Part shown: piece after piece, positions 4,715 through 5,235 of the stretch | How the letters are laid out: each line of letters opens with the position of its first letter | Numbering within the stretch: position 1 is the stretch's first letter | From: an uncultured Dermatophilus sp. | Lineage (GTDB): Bacteria; Actinomycetota; Actinomycetes; Actinomycetales; Dermatophilaceae | Direction: 5' to 3' | Length of the DNA stretch: 5,235 nucleotides | Assembly (NCBI GenBank): GCA_945876925.1 | Contig: CAMCQD010000162.1 | Location: 1 to 5,235, forward strand | Notes under the pieces: model-generated | What the model saw: only the letters and a program-made list of their open reading frames with translations | Database searches by the model: none | What the model was told of the DNA's origin: nothing | Made by a program: the position numbers and the translations under genes

Positions 4715-5235
4715 GTGAGCACGAGGATTTCCGCACCAGAACTAGACCAAGCTGAATCTGCTGAGCAGCAGGTAACCCCTCCAGTTAAAGACGCCCCGGC
4801 CGAGCTAACTCATACCGGTTCTCACGTATACATACCTGGGGCCGGTTCGGCCTTCGGCGCTGACCCGGCCGCACGCGTGAATGACGCTGACGACTGGCGC
4901 TCGCGCCGCTCGTTCACCTGGGTCCGCTCCCAGGGACGTGCCCTGCCGGTACGCGTTGACCTGCCCGCGTCCGGATCAGCCATCGGCGCGCTCGTCGTGG
5001 TGCCCTCGCTGGGCAGGGAAGTCGTCGTCTCCTATCGCACGATGCGCTCGCTAGCGGTCCGGGCTGCCCGCGCCGGGTTCGCGGCCGTCACCTTCTCGCT
5101 GTCCGGAGACGGCGACTCCCAGGACCTCGGCCCGGACGACGACGCCGTCGGTTCCTGGCTGGAGGATGTCCGCGCCGTGCGCGAGTTCGCGCGCAGCCTG
5201 GTCGGTGACGAGCTGCCGACCAGCTGCGTCGGCCT
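4715..5235 (+). CDS. Alpha/beta-hydrolase-fold protein, N-terminal 173 residues, cut by window edge
   Basis: The visible part begins with about 60 residues of low-complexity, Glu/Gln/Pro-rich sequence, probably disordered. Next is a fold start: SFTWVRSQGRALPVRVDLP (66-84), a beta-strand and oxyanion-type turn ALVVVPSLGREVVVSYRTMRSLA (92-114), then AGFAAVTFSLSGDGDSQ (120-136) and a conserved helix SWLEDVRAVREFARSL (147-162). The P-x-x-G-x-E, SYR-x-x-R-x-LA and G-x-GDS pattern is typical of alpha/beta hydrolases akin to those annotated with exosortase systems and of acyl-transfer relatives. The strand at 170-173 (SCVGL) leads into the nucleophile elbow, which lies beyond the right edge, so catalytic competence, substrate and full length cannot be judged. 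Codons of residues 1-45 are much less G/C-biased than the rest. GTG at 4877 is an alternative start but has no ribosome site. Confidence 0.8.
   Translation, partial: MSTRISAPELDQAESAEQQVTPPVKDAPAELTHTGSHVYIPGAGSAFGADPAARVNDADDWRSRRSFTWVRSQGRALPVRVDLPASGSAIGALVVVPSLGREVVVSYRTMRSLAVRAARAGFAAVTFSLSGDGDSQDLGPDDDAVGSWLEDVRAVREFARSLVGDELPTSCVG

Noticed and set aside
4388..4736. Minus-strand open frames upstream of the hydrolase
   Set aside because: No ribosome sites, no recognisable protein features, and mutually overlapping in several frames.

Overview
The window is about 70% G+C with strongly G/C-biased third codon positions. It contains a luciferase-like oxidoreductase of a coenzyme F420-dependent type, a TTG start and a GTG start. 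This points to a high-G+C actinomycete chromosome; I cannot name the genus. There are no RNA genes, CRISPR arrays, insertion sequences or integration sites visible.

Layout. (1) Bases 1-970, minus strand: a luciferase-like monooxygenase family, probably F420-dependent oxidoreductase; its C-terminus runs off the left edge. (2) 971-1333: a divergent intergenic region. (3) 1334-2170, plus strand: an aldo/keto reductase with a complete catalytic tetrad and an altered NADP-phosphate binding loop, apparently without a Shine-Dalgarno sequence, followed by a strong hairpin terminator and two further perfect stem-loops. (4) 2468-2908, plus strand: a 146-residue protein I do not recognise (called A here). 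(5) 2941-3372, minus strand: a small exported protein, probably a lipoprotein, with a beta-rich domain and two cysteines. (6) 3373-3684: a divergent region with an unusually A+T-rich patch. (7) 3685-4158, plus strand: a 157-residue unrecognised protein (B) that is a diverged paralogue of A. (8) 4159-4714: a long non-coding stretch with a cluster of inverted repeats and a palindrome resembling an iron-regulator (DtxR/IdeR-type) box. (9) 4715 to the right edge, plus strand: the N-terminal part of an alpha/beta-hydrolase-fold protein with a disordered leader.

How the parts relate. The first two genes are divergent redox enzymes and could share control through their common upstream region, but nothing proves it. 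The most distinctive point is the A / exported protein / B block: two members of one small-protein family on the same strand, flanking an oppositely oriented exported protein. The shared residues in A and B are clear by eye (DGxWAV, DIDxVxW and LGxxPxLV blocks). Their function is unknown, and any functional link with the exported protein or the hydrolase is inference from position only.
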